A stretch of DNA of 64,000 nt from Hyphomonadaceae bacterium (GCA_030697555.1 JAUYPV010000161.1:1-64000), one strand, 5' to 3'; positions 40,295-51,900 are shown, counted from the first letter of the stretch. Program-made: numbers and translations. Notes: a model not told the origin generated them from the letters alone.

Positions 40295-42340
40295 ATGAGC
40301 GGACAGACAACGCGCAGATCGCTGCTGGCGCAAGCAGCGAGCCTCGGCGCGGCCCTCGCCTTCGGTCAGAGTTGCGCGCACGCGCCCACGGCCACGCGCA
40401 CGGAAAGGCGTGACCTCTACCCGCAGGGCGTGGCGTCCGGCGATCCCATGCCGGACAGCGTGATCCTGTGGACGCGCCGCGCGCCGGATGCCGGCGCAGC
40501 CAAGCACCGGTTGATGGTGGAGGTCGCCGGCGACGAGGCCTTCGCGCACATCGTCGCACGCGGCGATGTGGAGGTGAGCGCGGCCACCGACTGGACGTGT
40601 CGCTTTCTTGCGGCAGGCCTCAGGCCTGCGCGGGAATATTGGTACCGCTTTGTCGATGAAGCGGGAAGCATGAGCCGTGCTGGCCGCACGCTGACCGCGC
40701 CCGCTTCAAGCGATGATCGCGCCGTGCGTTTCGCTTTCGTCAGCTGCCAGGATGTCACCAACGGCGCGCTCAATGCCTACCGGCGCATGATCTACGAAGA
40801 CGCGCGCCGCCCGCGTGCGGAGCAGCTCAGCTTCGTGCTGCACCTCGGCGATTTCGTCTACGAGGTCGTCCGCTATCCAGAGGACATGCCGGACGGCATG
40901 GATCGCGGGCGCAAGCTGACCGGCGCTGTGCGCTATCCGAAGGGCGAGAAGGTGAAGAACTTCCACTTCCCTGTCGATCTCGAAGACTATCGCACGCTGT
41001 ACCGCAGCTTTCTTCTCGACCCCGACCTGCAGGATGCGCGTGCGCGTTGGCCGTTCGTGCCCGTGTGGGACAATCACGAATTCTCGTGGAACGGCTATCA
41101 GAGCCAGCAGGTCATCTCCAGCGATCCGCCGCGGCCGGCGCAAACCCTGAAGGTCGCCGCGAGCCAGGCGTGGTACGAATACCAGCCCGCGCGCGTCATC
41201 AAGAAGGGCGCCGGCGACGCATTCGAGCCACCCCACGTCGAAAACAAGCCGCTCTCGAACATCGACGCACGTGGGCTCGGCCAGGAGCCGAACAATCTCG
41301 CCGCCATCAATGCGCTGCGCATCGAGCGCGCGTTCCGGTTCGGCAAGAACGTCGACTTGATCCTGACCGACAATCGTTCGTTTCAGTCAGCCCCCATCAA
41401 TGGCGCAAATCTGCCAGGGCTCGATTTCGGCGCGTTCCCGGAGATCGCCAACGACATCCTCGAAGCAGGGCGCGAGTACGCGGGCGGCGCGCCCGCCACG
41501 CTGCGCATCGGCACGACCGAAATCCCCAACCCGCAACTCCATGAGCCGCCGCAAGCCTATCTGGGCGTCGAGCAAATGAAGTGGTTCAAGGAACGCCTGC
41601 GCGCGGCGAAAGCGCCGTGGAAGATATGGGGCCATTCGTTCGGCACGCTCACCTGGCGCACCGATCCGCAGAATCTTCCGCCCGAATTCGCGGCCACGTG
41701 GCCAAGCACCGAGTACGGCGTTTTCAACCGCTCCTGGGTGGTCGAGCACGCCGAGATCTTCGGCATGGTGCGCGATGAAGGCATCACGGGCCTCACCATC
41801 GTCGCCGGCGACAAGCATTCCTTCTGGGCGGGCTATCCGAGCGAGACGCTGCCGCCGCGTCCATTCGAACCTGTGGCCGTCGAATTCGTCACCGGCTCAA
41901 TCTCGCAGCAGGGATCGGGTGAGGTTCAAACACTGACCTACCCGCGCGACAATCCGCTACGACCGTTCTACGTGCATGACCGGCCCGACGGCTCCAAACA
42001 ACACGCGTTCAGCACGACCATACTTCACGGCGTCCGCGCCGCGCTGGCGCTTCGCGACACCGACGATCCGGCGAAAGCGCGCGCCGCGCGCAACCCGGAC
42101 AATGCACCGCACCTCACTTTCACGGACTTCTGGGGATACGGATACACCACCGTGCGCGCCTCTCCGGACGAGCTGGAAACCGAGTTCGTATGCATTCCGC
42201 CGCCGGCCACGCGCAGCGAACGCGAAGACGGCGGACCGCTGCGTTACCGCGTCGTCCATCGCGTCGCACGCTGGGCGCCAGGAGAGCGGCCGCAGATGCG
42301 ACCCGAGACCGTCGAGGGCGACCCCGGGCTTTCCATCTGA
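40295..42340 (+). CDS. phoD: Alkaline phosphatase D, Tat signal
   Basis: TTRRSLLAQAASLGAALAFGQ; YPQGVASGDPMPDSVILWTRRAP; WDNHEFSWNGY; GDKHSFWAG. Confidence 0.93.
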   Translation: MSGQTTRRSLLAQAASLGAALAFGQSCAHAPTATRTERRDLYPQGVASGDPMPDSVILWTRRAPDAGAAKHRLMVEVAGDEAFAHIVARGDVEVSAATDWTCRFLAAGLRPAREYWYRFVDEAGSMSRAGRTLTAPASSDDRAVRFAFVSCQDVTNGALNAYRRMIYEDARRPRAEQLSFVLHLGDFVYEVVRYPEDMPDGMDRGRKLTGAVRYPKGEKVKNFHFPVDLEDYRTLYRSFLLDPDLQDARARWPFVPVWDNHEFSWNGYQSQQVISSDPPRPAQTLKVAASQAWYEYQPARVIKKGAGDAFEPPHVENKPLSNIDARGLGQEPNNLAAINALRIERAFRFGKNVDLILTDNRSFQSAPINGANLPGLDFGAFPEIANDILEAGREYAGGAPATLRIGTTEIPNPQLHEPPQAYLGVEQMKWFKERLRAAKAPWKIWGHSFGTLTWRTDPQNLPPEFAATWPSTEYGVFNRSWVVEHAEIFGMVRDEGITGLTIVAGDKHSFWAGYPSETLPPRPFEPVAVEFVTGSISQQGSGEVQTLTYPRDNPLRPFYVHDRPDGSKQHAFSTTILHGVRAALALRDTDDPAKARAARNPDNAPHLTFTDFWGYGYTTVRASPDELETEFVCIPPPATRSEREDGGPLRYRVVHRVARWAPGERPQMRPETVEGDPGLSI

Positions 42341-42405
42341 TCTGAACTGTGGCCGTCGCATCGCGAAAAAATGCGTCGACCGGGCGAAAGCGGCCAACGT
42401 CGCTT

Positions 42406-42457
42406 TTGGGCCAGTTCGCGCCCTTCGCCGCAGCTTCGGCCAACGGCTGCATTTCGC
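42406..42457. repeat. 52-bp dispersed repeat, copy 1
   Basis: 47/52 identical by eye to 44030-44081. Confidence 0.75.
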
Positions 42458-42576
42458 GGCGGCCTCAACCGGTCATTCCCTGCCACTGCCCCGGTGCTGG
42501 AGTTCGCCCAGCACTGCCTTGTCCCATAGCAAGAAACGTCAAGACAGATGCGCCGCAGCTAGGCAATCTGGCCGGC

Positions 42577-43479
42577 ATGGGGTCGAGCAAGTCTTCGGGG
42601 AAATCGGTCGGCGCAGGCGCAATCACGCCCCTGCTGATCGGCGTTCAGACCCATCCCGAGCGCGATGTGAGCCTGGAATCGCTGGCGCGAGAGGCAGGTT
42701 ATTCGCCATCGCACTTCCATCGGCTGTTCACGGAGACGATCGGAGAAACGCCGAAGGAGCACGTCGAGCGCGTCCGCCTCGAGCGCGCCGCCCTCAAGAT
42801 CGCTGTGACGCGCGACACAATCCTCGACATCAGCCTATCGGTCGGGTTTCGCAACCACGAAACTTTCACCCGCGCCTTCAAGCGGGCCTTCGGGATGACT
42901 CCCAGCGCTTGTCGCCGCGGCGCACTGGCTGCTCAGCATGATCGCATGAACCGCATGCGCGCCTTTCGCGGAGACGGGTGCACGCTGTCCGAAGTCACTT
43001 TTCTCACACTGAAGCCGATGACGCTTCTTGCAATGCGTCGCGTCGGACCCTACGCGACCGTCGACCTGCCGCCCTTCTCGCCCGCCGATCAATTGTGGAG
43101 CGCGCTTGTCGCCTTCGCAGAGAGCCGGAAGTTGGCCTATCGGCGCCTTCCGATGTCCATATGCCCCGACGATCCGAACATGACAGCGCCCGATCGCCAG
43201 AATCTGGACGCCTGCATTCCGCTGGTCGGTGAGGGCAAAGGCCGGGGCAATATCCGCCGCCTGGATTTTCCCGGAGGCCTGTTTGGCGCAATCGAGCATC
43301 GCGGGCCGTATGCGACAATCGACCAAGCTTACCGCACGCTCGCCGACGGCATCCGCCGTTCGGGCCGCTTCGCTTTCCGCGACGGTCCGCCGCTGCAGAT
43401 TTTCCGCGAACTCAGCCCGGACGGAGATCCTGCGAAGAATCTCACCGAAGTCTATTTTCCCGTCGAGAAAGTTTCATGA
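42577..43479 (+). CDS. AraC-type regulator with GyrI-like C-terminal domain
   Basis: LAREAGYSPSHFHRLFTETIGETPKEHVERVRLERAA...GFRNHETFTRAFKRAFGMTPS. Confidence 0.9.
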   Translation: MGSSKSSGKSVGAGAITPLLIGVQTHPERDVSLESLAREAGYSPSHFHRLFTETIGETPKEHVERVRLERAALKIAVTRDTILDISLSVGFRNHETFTRAFKRAFGMTPSACRRGALAAQHDRMNRMRAFRGDGCTLSEVTFLTLKPMTLLAMRRVGPYATVDLPPFSPADQLWSALVAFAESRKLAYRRLPMSICPDDPNMTAPDRQNLDACIPLVGEGKGRGNIRRLDFPGGLFGAIEHRGPYATIDQAYRTLADGIRRSGRFAFRDGPPLQIFRELSPDGDPAKNLTEVYFPVEKVS

Positions 43480-43997
43480 CGCTACGCCTTGTTTGTTTCG
43501 CCGCCCTGGCCGCCGCTCTCTTCGCGTCGCCCGTCCACGCCCAGCAATCAACCTCGCAAGGAGCCAAAATGTCTGTTTCGCCGAAACCCGCCCCGGTCAT
43601 GTTCTTCGATCTTGCGGGGGGAGAATCGACAAAGTTGTCCGGCTTCTATTCGAGCATTTTCGGCTGGGCGGTCGCGCCGGACGGCCGCTTTACGGCGCAT
43701 GTCGTCTCTCCGCCGCTGGTCGCGCGGTCGGACTATCAACTCGCCTACGGGACCTACACCGCGACAATATCGGCGCCGCTCGGCGGACAGATTCGTCCGG
43801 ATCCTTCCGAGAAGCGCGTCTACCTCGGCGTGCCGAACGTCGCGGCGACGCTTGACGCAATCAAGGCGCAGGGCGGAACGATTGAAGCCCCTCGCTTCGA
43901 GGTTCCCGGCGTCGTCGTTCTCGGCTTGTTCAAAGACCCCGGGGGCAACGCCATGGGCCTGATCGAGCTTGATGGTGATCGCGTGAAAATTCCCTGA
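43476..43997 (+). CDS. VOC/glyoxalase family protein with signal peptide
   Basis: FFDLAGGESTKLSGFYSSIFGWAV...GGTIEAPRFEVPGVVVLGLFKDPGGNAMGLIE; ATGA overlap. Confidence 0.85.
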   Translation: MTLRLVCFAALAAALFASPVHAQQSTSQGAKMSVSPKPAPVMFFDLAGGESTKLSGFYSSIFGWAVAPDGRFTAHVVSPPLVARSDYQLAYGTYTATISAPLGGQIRPDPSEKRVYLGVPNVAATLDAIKAQGGTIEAPRFEVPGVVVLGLFKDPGGNAMGLIELDGDRVKIP

Positions 43998-44029
43998 GCC
44001 GGGGATCCAACGAAGACCTGGTGGCTGGA

Positions 44030-44081
44030 TTGGGCCAACTCGCGCCGTTCGCCGCGGCTTCGGCCAACGTCTGCATTTCGC
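44030..44081. repeat. 52-bp dispersed repeat, copy 2
   Basis: See 42406-42457. Confidence 0.75.
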
Positions 44082-44132
44082 CGGAATGGCCCTAACACGA
44101 CCTTCGCTCAGGCAGAGGAGAGCGTCAGCGCG

Positions 44133-47100
44133 CTACTCGGCCGGCGCGAGCCCCGTAAGCGGCTTCTCAAGCTCTTCCTTCTCGAGCCGGCGCTCGACGT
44201 CACGCGGAGAGCCGGTGCGGCGGGCGAGCAGGGCGTAAGCCGCGGGCACAAGCACCAGCGTCACCACCAGCGCCGCGAGCACGCCCGACAGGATCACCAC
44301 GCCGATGGCCGAGCGCGTTTCCGCGCCTGCGCCATGGCTGAAGATCAGCGGAATGGCGCCGGCGACAGCGGTCAGCGACGTCATCAGGATCGGACGGAAG
44401 CGCGTCAGCGCTGCTTCTTTCAGCGCAGCGTTGAACTCCATGCCCTTGTCGCGCAACTGGTTGGCGAACTCGACGATCAGAATCCCGTTCTTGGCCGCCA
44501 ATCCCACGAGCATGATCAAACCGATCTGCGTGTAGATGTTGAGCGTGTTGCCCGTCAGCCAGATGCCTAGCAGGCCCCCGCCCACGGTCGCCGGCACGCA
44601 CAGCATGATGACCAGCGGGTGGATCCAGCTCTCGAACTGCGCCGCGAGCACCAGGAACACAACGAGGATGCCGAACCCGAACACGAACATGATCGACGAG
44701 CCGGCGCGCTTGTAGTCGAGCGACTGGCCCTTGTAGTCGAACGCCGCTTCTTCGGGCAGCACCTGGCGGGCCATCGCCTCCATCTTGTCGAGCGCCACGC
44801 CCAGCGAAACGCCGGGGTTCAGCGTCGCGTCGACAGTGATCGAACGCACGCGGTTATAGCGGTTGAGGCGGCGCGAGTCGGCCGTCGGCAGCACATCAAC
44901 GAGGTTGGACAGCGGGATCAGCTCCTGCGTCCGCGCCGAGCGGACATAGATGTTCTGCAGGTCCTGCGGCGTCGCCTGTTCGCTGCGCTCGCCTTCGAAG
45001 ATCACGTAGCGCTCTTCGCCGTTCTGGACAAAAGTCCCGACGCGCTTGGAGCCCAGCATGGTCTGCAGGGTCGAGCCGATCTCCTGCACGGTGACGCCAA
45101 GATCGGAAGCGCGGTTGTAGTCGACGTTCACGCGGAACTGCTGCTGCGTTTCCTTGTAGTCCCAGTCGATCTGGCTGATGCCCGGATTGTCCTTGTTGAG
45201 CGCGTCGACGAACGTGTTCCGCCACTCCACCAGCGTCTCGTAGGACGGTCCCTTGATGACGAACTGGATCGGCTTGTTGCCCCCGCCGCCGCGGCCGAAG
45301 GCCGACTGCATGTTGGCGAAGGCGCGCACGCCCGGAATGTCCGAAAGCTGGCGGTTGATGTCGTTGATGATGTCGAAGCCGTTGCGGCGATGACCCCATT
45401 CGGTCAGCACCACCTGGATCGAGCCGGAGTTGAAGGAGCCGCCTCCCGGGCCGAAGCCGCCCGGCGCCCGGACGGAGATGCCTTCGATCTCGCCTGCCTG
45501 CACCATCGGCAGCAGGCGCTGCTCGATCTGCTCGATATAGGGAAGCATGTATTCGAACGAGGCGCCTTCCGGCCCGGTGATCATCACCTGGAACGAGCCG
45601 CGGTCTTCCTGCGGCGTGTATTCGCCGGGGATGATCGTGAACAGCGCGTAGCTGCCGGCGAGGATGGCGAGGAAGGCGATGGCGATCGCTATCGGCCGCT
45701 TCACGGTGTGGTCGTAGATCCAGCTATAGCCCTTGCGCATGCCGGCGAACGCACGGTCGACGCGATACGCGAAGCCTTTTTGTTTGCCTTCCTTGTGGTC
45801 CTCGTGGGGCTTCAAGAGCTTGGAGGCCATCATCGGCGAGATGGTCAGCGCCACCAGCATCGAGAACGCGATGGCCGCGGCGATGGCGATGGCGAATTCC
45901 GAGAACAGCCGGCCCATCTGGCCCTGCATGAAGGTGATGGGAACGAAGACGGCGATCAGAACCATTGTGGTCGCAAGAACCGCAAAGCCCACCTGGCGCG
46001 TGCCGCGGAAGGCCGCCACGAGCGGCGTCTCGCCTTCTTCCTCGATGCGCCGGTGGATGTTCTCCAGCACGACGATGGCGTCGTCGACCACGAGGCCGAT
46101 GGCCATCACGAGAGCCAGCAGCGTCAGCATGTTGATGGACAGGCCCATCGCCCAGATCACGGTAAAGGCCGCGATCAGCGAGATCGGAACTGTAATCGCG
46201 GGCACAAGGGTGGCGCGGAACGTGCCGAGGAACACGTAGATCACGCCCACGACCAGCGCGACGGCGATGGCCAGCGTGATGAACACCTCCTTGATGGCGG
46301 CGTTCACGAACACCGACCCGTCGAAGTTGATGCTGATGTTCATGTCGTCGGGAAGGGTCGTGGCGATCTCGGCGGCGCGCTCGCGCGCTACCTTCGCCAC
46401 TTCGACCACGTTGGCCGTCGACTGCTTCACGATGCCGATGCCGATCGTATCGAGACCGTTGGCGCGGAAGACCGAACGGTCTTCCTCGGCGCCGAATTCG
46501 ACGCGGGCGACATCGCCCAGCCGGACGGCCACGCCGTCAGGGGCCTTGGCGATGACAAGCTGCTGGAACTCGTCCGGCGTCCGGAAGGGGCGGTCGATCC
46601 GCGCCGAGTAGATCAGGTCGCGCGAGGTGAGGGAGCCTGCCGGCGTCTCGACGTTCTCGGTTCGCACCGCACGTTCGATGTCGCCGACGGTGAGGCCGCG
46701 CGCGGCGATGGCGCGCCGGTCCAGCCACACGCGCATGGCGGGCGTACGCTGGCCGCCGATCTGGACGCGGGCGACGCCGTCGATGGAGGAGAAACGGTCG
46801 ACAAGATAGCGCTCGGCATAGTCGGTCAGCTCAAGCGGCGTGCGCTTGTCGCTCGCCACGCGCAGCCACAGCACGGTCTCTTCCGAAGCATCGGCCTTCT
46901 GCACGTCGGGCGGATCGGCTTCCTGCGGAAGCTGTCTCAGGATGCCGGAAACCCGGTCGCGCACGTCATTGGCCGCCGAGTCCATGTCGCGGGAAATGTC
47001 GAACTCGATTGTGATGTTCGACTGGCCGTCCTGGCTCGACGAGTTGATGAAGCGGATGCCCTCGACGCCCGAAATCCGGTCTTCGATCACTTCGGTGATG

Positions 47101-47285
47101 CGCGTCTCGACCACGTTGGCGGATGCGCCGGTGTAGTTGGTGCGGACCGAAACGATAGGCGGGTCGATGTCGGGATACTCGCGCAGGGCCAAGCGCGTGA
47201 ACGAGACGATGCCCACCGCCACGAGCAGCAGGCCGATGACCGATGCGAACACCGGCCGCTTGATGGAGACGTCTGAAAGAAGCAT
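44133..47285 (-). CDS. RND efflux transporter permease (HAE1/AcrB-like)
   Basis: SIKRPVFASVIGLLLVAVGIVSFTRLALREYPDIDPPIVSV; 1050 aa. Confidence 0.95.
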   Translation of the reverse strand: MLLSDVSIKRPVFASVIGLLLVAVGIVSFTRLALREYPDIDPPIVSVRTNYTGASANVVETRITEVIEDRISGVEGIRFINSSSQDGQSNITIEFDISRDMDSAANDVRDRVSGILRQLPQEADPPDVQKADASEETVLWLRVASDKRTPLELTDYAERYLVDRFSSIDGVARVQIGGQRTPAMRVWLDRRAIAARGLTVGDIERAVRTENVETPAGSLTSRDLIYSARIDRPFRTPDEFQQLVIAKAPDGVAVRLGDVARVEFGAEEDRSVFRANGLDTIGIGIVKQSTANVVEVAKVARERAAEIATTLPDDMNISINFDGSVFVNAAIKEVFITLAIAVALVVGVIYVFLGTFRATLVPAITVPISLIAAFTVIWAMGLSINMLTLLALVMAIGLVVDDAIVVLENIHRRIEEEGETPLVAAFRGTRQVGFAVLATTMVLIAVFVPITFMQGQMGRLFSEFAIAIAAAIAFSMLVALTISPMMASKLLKPHEDHKEGKQKGFAYRVDRAFAGMRKGYSWIYDHTVKRPIAIAIAFLAILAGSYALFTIIPGEYTPQEDRGSFQVMITGPEGASFEYMLPYIEQIEQRLLPMVQAGEIEGISVRAPGGFGPGGGSFNSGSIQVVLTEWGHRRNGFDIINDINRQLSDIPGVRAFANMQSAFGRGGGGNKPIQFVIKGPSYETLVEWRNTFVDALNKDNPGISQIDWDYKETQQQFRVNVDYNRASDLGVTVQEIGSTLQTMLGSKRVGTFVQNGEERYVIFEGERSEQATPQDLQNIYVRSARTQELIPLSNLVDVLPTADSRRLNRYNRVRSITVDATLNPGVSLGVALDKMEAMARQVLPEEAAFDYKGQSLDYKRAGSSIMFVFGFGILVVFLVLAAQFESWIHPLVIMLCVPATVGGGLLGIWLTGNTLNIYTQIGLIMLVGLAAKNGILIVEFANQLRDKGMEFNAALKEAALTRFRPILMTSLTAVAGAIPLIFSHGAGAETRSAIGVVILSGVLAALVVTLVLVPAAYALLARRTGSPRDVERRLEKEELEKPLTGLAPAE

Positions 47286-47305
47286 GGCGCTGTTGCCTTC
47301 GGGGG

Positions 47306-48517
47306 CTATTGCCTGAGTCCGGCCTTGTCGGACGGTCCCTCGCCCCCAGCGAGCTTCGGCTCGCCACCGCCTCCAGAAGATCCGCCGGCAATGTTGGTGG
47401 TCATCCGCACCGGCGCGTTGGGCCGCAGCTTCAGCACGCCGTCGGTGGCGATGAGGTCGCCCGACTGCAGGCCGGAGATGACTTCGACGAAGCCGCGTTC
47501 GCGGTTGCCCAGCATCACCTCGGTCTTGGCGACTGTGGCGGGCTGTTTCGACTGGTCGACGACGTAGACGAACGTCTTCGAGCCTTCCGCGATGATCGCG
47601 ATCTCGGGAACCGACAGCGACGTGCGCGGCGTCGAGGTCAGGGTTGCGTTCATCGACATGCCGGCCTTCAGCGTGCCGTCACGGTTGGGCAGGGTGGCGC
47701 GCACCTTGACCGAGAGGGTCACGGGGTCGATCGCGTTGTCGATCGAGGTCAGCGTGCCGGTGAAGTTGCGGCCGGGAATGTCCTTGGTCGTCGCCTCGAC
47801 CGGCAGGCCGACGCGCAGCGTGCTTGCGGCGGTCGAGGGCACGCCGAACTCGAGACGCATCTGGCTGTCATCGATCAGGGTCGCGACGGGCTGGCCCGGC
47901 GAGACATAGGCGCCGGTCGAAACCTGCCGGAAGCCGAGCACGCCGGAGAACGGCGCCACGATCACGCGGTCACGCAGACGGGCCTGGATCGCCGCGACGT
48001 TGGCTTGCGCCGCCTCGGCGGCGGACTTCGAACGTTCGAGTTCGAGCTGGGCGATGGCGTCGTTGGTGGCGAGGCGCTGGTTGCGCTCGAAGACGAGCTG
48101 GGTGTTGTCGAAGGTCGCCTGCGAGCTGGCGAGCTGGGCGAGTTCTTCCTCGTTCACCAGGGTCACCAGCGTCTTGCCTTTGGCGACGCGCTGGCCGTCC
48201 TCGAAATAGACGCCGGTCACGCGGTCGGCAGCGTTGGCGGTCAGGACCACCCGTTCGCGGGGTTCCAGCGTGCCGAGATCCTCGATCCGGGCGGAGAACT
48301 CGTAAGGGGTGGCCGGAACGGCCGAAATCTGGGTCGGGGGGCCGCCGCCGCCCTGGCGTCCGCCTGGGCCGCCGCCAGGACCGCGATCGGGACCGCCGCC
48401 GCCCGCGGCCTCGACCGTGCTGGAAGGCTTGTTGAACGCGATAAACGCCAGCCCGCCGGCAGCAAGAACTGCAACCGCGGCTGCGGCGGCAACCAGCTTA
48501 GGCTTCGCGATCACCAT
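47306..48517 (-). CDS. RND efflux periplasmic adaptor
   Basis: MVIAKPKLVAAAAAVAVLAAGGLAF; VIVAPFSGVLGFRQVSTGAYVSPGQPVATLID. Start moved downstream of the track start. Confidence 0.9.
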   Translation of the reverse strand: MVIAKPKLVAAAAAVAVLAAGGLAFIAFNKPSSTVEAAGGGGPDRGPGGGPGGRQGGGGPPTQISAVPATPYEFSARIEDLGTLEPRERVVLTANAADRVTGVYFEDGQRVAKGKTLVTLVNEEELAQLASSQATFDNTQLVFERNQRLATNDAIAQLELERSKSAAEAAQANVAAIQARLRDRVIVAPFSGVLGFRQVSTGAYVSPGQPVATLIDDSQMRLEFGVPSTAASTLRVGLPVEATTKDIPGRNFTGTLTSIDNAIDPVTLSVKVRATLPNRDGTLKAGMSMNATLTSTPRTSLSVPEIAIIAEGSKTFVYVVDQSKQPATVAKTEVMLGNRERGFVEVISGLQSGDLIATDGVLKLRPNAPVRMTTNIAGGSSGGGGEPKLAGGEGPSDKAGLRQ

Positions 48518-48917
48518 CGTAAGAAACTCCACCGCCATCACTACCACGACCGCCGCTGCGACGGCCATCGCTGCTGCCGTGCGCGTGACCCTAATACGCG
48601 CCACTGCCGCCAAAACCGTCGCTGCCGCCGCTGCGACAACCGCGCGCGCTAATACGCTTGCTACGGGAACAACTGGAGCCGCTACGGAAACCATAGACAC
48701 CACCGCTTGAAAAACGGTCAACGCAACAGGGCCAACCTCCGGAAAACAAAGGTTCAATTAGCTGTGAAGCGGGATCGGAATGACGACCGGGACAACAACC
48801 GGAACAGCAACCGGGGCGAAACCGGTTGACAGAAGAACCCCCACAAGAAATGTCGCCACTGCTGCCGGGAGGGGGACAAGGCCGCCCGGCGCCCCCACAA
48901 CTACTGGAGGAATCGCA

Positions 48918-51900
48918 ATGGCGACCGCCCGAACCATCACAACAATCCGAACCGTACTGATGGCGTCGACCGCTCTCATGATCGGAGCCGGAACAGCGAC
49001 CGCCCAACAAACAACCACCCCCGCAGAAGAGACAGGCGACGTCGTCGTAATCGTCGGAACACAGATCGCCGGCGCCAAACCAACCGAAGCCCTGCCAGTA
49101 ACAGTAATCGGCGCCGAAGAAATCGCCTCAATCGCCGCCGCCTCCGGCGACGACCTATTCCGCTCCATCCCCCAGCTCGGCGACGTTTCGTTCAACACCA
49201 CCCGCACCATCGGCAGCCTGAACGACGCACGGGGCGATACGGCCTCGATCAACCTTCGTGCTCTCGGCACGGGCAACACGCTCGCCCTGCTCAATGGCCG
49301 ACGCATGGTGAACCACCCGGGCACGCAGGCGGAGAACCTTGTCCCGGTCGTCACCGTCAACACCAATTCGATCCCGGTCACCGGCATCCAGCGGATCGAG
49401 GTGCTGCTCGACGGCGCATCCGCCATCTATGGCGCCGACGCTGTCGCGGGTGTCGTCAACACCGTTCTCAAGAAGGATTTCGAAGGGCTTACCGCCGAGC
49501 TCACTTATGGTGGCGAGGACGGCGTTGAGGCGACGGAGTTTTCCGGCAATGTCCAGTTTGGCGTCAATTCCGGCGACGGTCGCACCAATCTTTCCGTTCT
49601 TGCTTCCTATTTCGGTCGCGATCCCATTTATGCTTCCGATCGTCCTTCCACCGCCAATTCCGATCTTCGTTCCCGTCTGCCGGCCAGCTGGGCGGCGGAT
49701 GCGACGGCGGCGGCCCAGTTCAACAACACGTCGATTACCTCGGCTTGGGGTATTTTCGATCGCTTCACAGCGGGCAACATCACGGTCAACGGTGCGGCGG
49801 TCACCAACGCCGCCGGCCAGTTCCACCTGCAACCCAGCACGCTGACTGGATGCGCCGCCGCGCTTCCGAACGGAATCTGCATCGGCAGCACGTCCACGCG
49901 CCCCGCGGAGCTGCGCTACAACGTCAATGACGTGACGACCGTCCAGAACGGCGTCGACCGCTACAACGCCTTCGCCTTCCTCAACCACGAGTTCGATGGC
50001 GGGCTGGAGCTGTTCGCCGAGGCAGGTGTCTATCTTGCCGACTCTGTCGGCTACCGCGAATCCGCGCCCATGCTCGGCGCCGTGCCGGTCGTCATTCCGG
50101 CCAGCAACTACTACAACCCGTTCGGTCCCGTCGGATCGCCCAACCGCCTTGCAGGCTATACCGGCTCTGGGCTCGATCTCGTGCTCGGTTCGTTGACCGG
50201 CACCGCCGCCTATCGTCCGATCGATGCCGGACCGCGCAAGACAGAAGTCGAGAACCTCTCGTCCCGCGCGCTCATCGGCCTGCGCGGCGTGGTCGCCGAC
50301 TGGAACTGGGAATCGGCCATTCTCTACAGCCAGGCAAATTCCGAAGACAGAGAGAACCGCGTCTCCAACACGCTGTTCCAGCAGGCGCTCGCACGCAACA
50401 CGCCGGACGCCTACAACCCGTTCAACGGCGGCTGCGTCACGGACTTCGATGCGGGCGACTGCACGCCCAGCCAGCAGGCAGCTATCGACTTCATCACGGT
50501 CGACGTGTTTCGCCGCAACCAGACCTCGATCGCATCGTGGGATTTCAAGCTGTCGCGGCCTGATGCGTTCCGCATCTGGGCCGGCGATGTCGGCGCCGCT
50601 GTCGGCGTCGAAGTGCGCCGCGAGACGTTCAAAGACGATCGCGATCCGCGCCAGGACGGCACGGTCAATTTCGACGACATCATAAGCACTGCAGCGATCA
50701 CCAACGACCTTCAGGGCAACAACCCGTCGCTTGACACGACCGGCGAGCGCGACGTGCAATCGGCATACGTTGAATTCGCCGTTCCGGTGGTCTCGGACGA
50801 TATGAACATCCCGTTCGTCCAGAACGTCGATATGCAGATCGCTGCGCGTTACGAGAATTTCGATACGTTCGGCTCGGTCACCAAACCGAAAGTCGCGCTC
50901 TCGTGGCGGCCGTTCGATTTCCTGCTGTTCCGCTCGGCGTGGTCGGAAGGCTTTCGCGCGCCGAACCTGCAGCAGCAGTATGAGACGGGGCTGCAGCGCT
51001 CGAACAATCGCACCGACTTCATCCGTTGCGAAGCAGCTCAACGCAAGGACCCGTCTGTGGTGTTCACCACCAACTGCCCCAGCGTTGCGGGGTCCGTGCA
51101 GTCGGTGATCTCCAACCGTCAGGGTAGTACCGCCCTCGAGCCCGAGGAATCGACCAACCTCACCTACGGTCTGGTGTTCGAAAGCACTTTCCTGCCGCCG
51201 GAATGGGGCGAGATCAGCTTCACTGCCGACTGGTGGCGCATCGAACAGAGCAACGTCGTCGGCATTTTCGGCGACAACAACCACATCCTGCTCGACTACG
51301 TCCTGCGCAGCGCGCCGGGCTGCAATGCTACGCCCCTGCCTGCGAGCTGCTTCAATCCCGCCGTTGTGCGTAGCACAACCATCGACCCGGACGATCAAAT
51401 ACTCTTTGATGGCTCGGGCATTGCGGCCCCGGGCGACATCCTGTTCGTCGAGGACAACTATCTCAACCTCGACGAACGCGCCGTCCAGGGCTGGGACTTT
51501 GGCCTCTACTACAATCTCGACGACACGCCGGTCGGCGACTTCTCGTTCCGCATCAACGCCGCCTTCCTCGACAAGTTCTTCCAGGGCGTCTCGCCCAACG
51601 GCGCAATCATCAATGCGGCCGCCGCCAGCGGACAGATTCCCGCCGTGCTGACGGTCAACGGGCAGGGCAACCTGGTGCGCAATTTCGGCAGGCCGGAGTG
51701 GCGCTACACATCCTCGCTCACCTGGCGCAAGGACGCGTGGGGCGCGGGCTGGTTCACGTCATACGTGGGCGACGTGCAGGATACGGGCATCGTGCTGACC
51801 GCGACGAGCCAGCCCTGGATCATCGAGGAGTTCCAGACGCACAATCTCTATGTGCAGTACGAACTCGGCTACGACAGCGACTCGCCCACCCGTATCCGCG

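Noticed and set aside
44619-47276. 885-aa + strand ORF
   Set aside because: Antisense to the RND permease; His/Asp/Arg-rich composition typical of a shadow frame in high-GC DNA.
48591-49010. Gly/Ser/Cys-rich minus-strand ORF ending GGSDGFGGSGAY, considered as a possible RiPP precursor
   Set aside because: Lies over the compositionally biased intergenic region and receptor 5' end; no leader-like sequence or maturation genes nearby.
49155-51398. 747-aa minus-strand ORF
   Set aside because: Antisense shadow of the TonB receptor.
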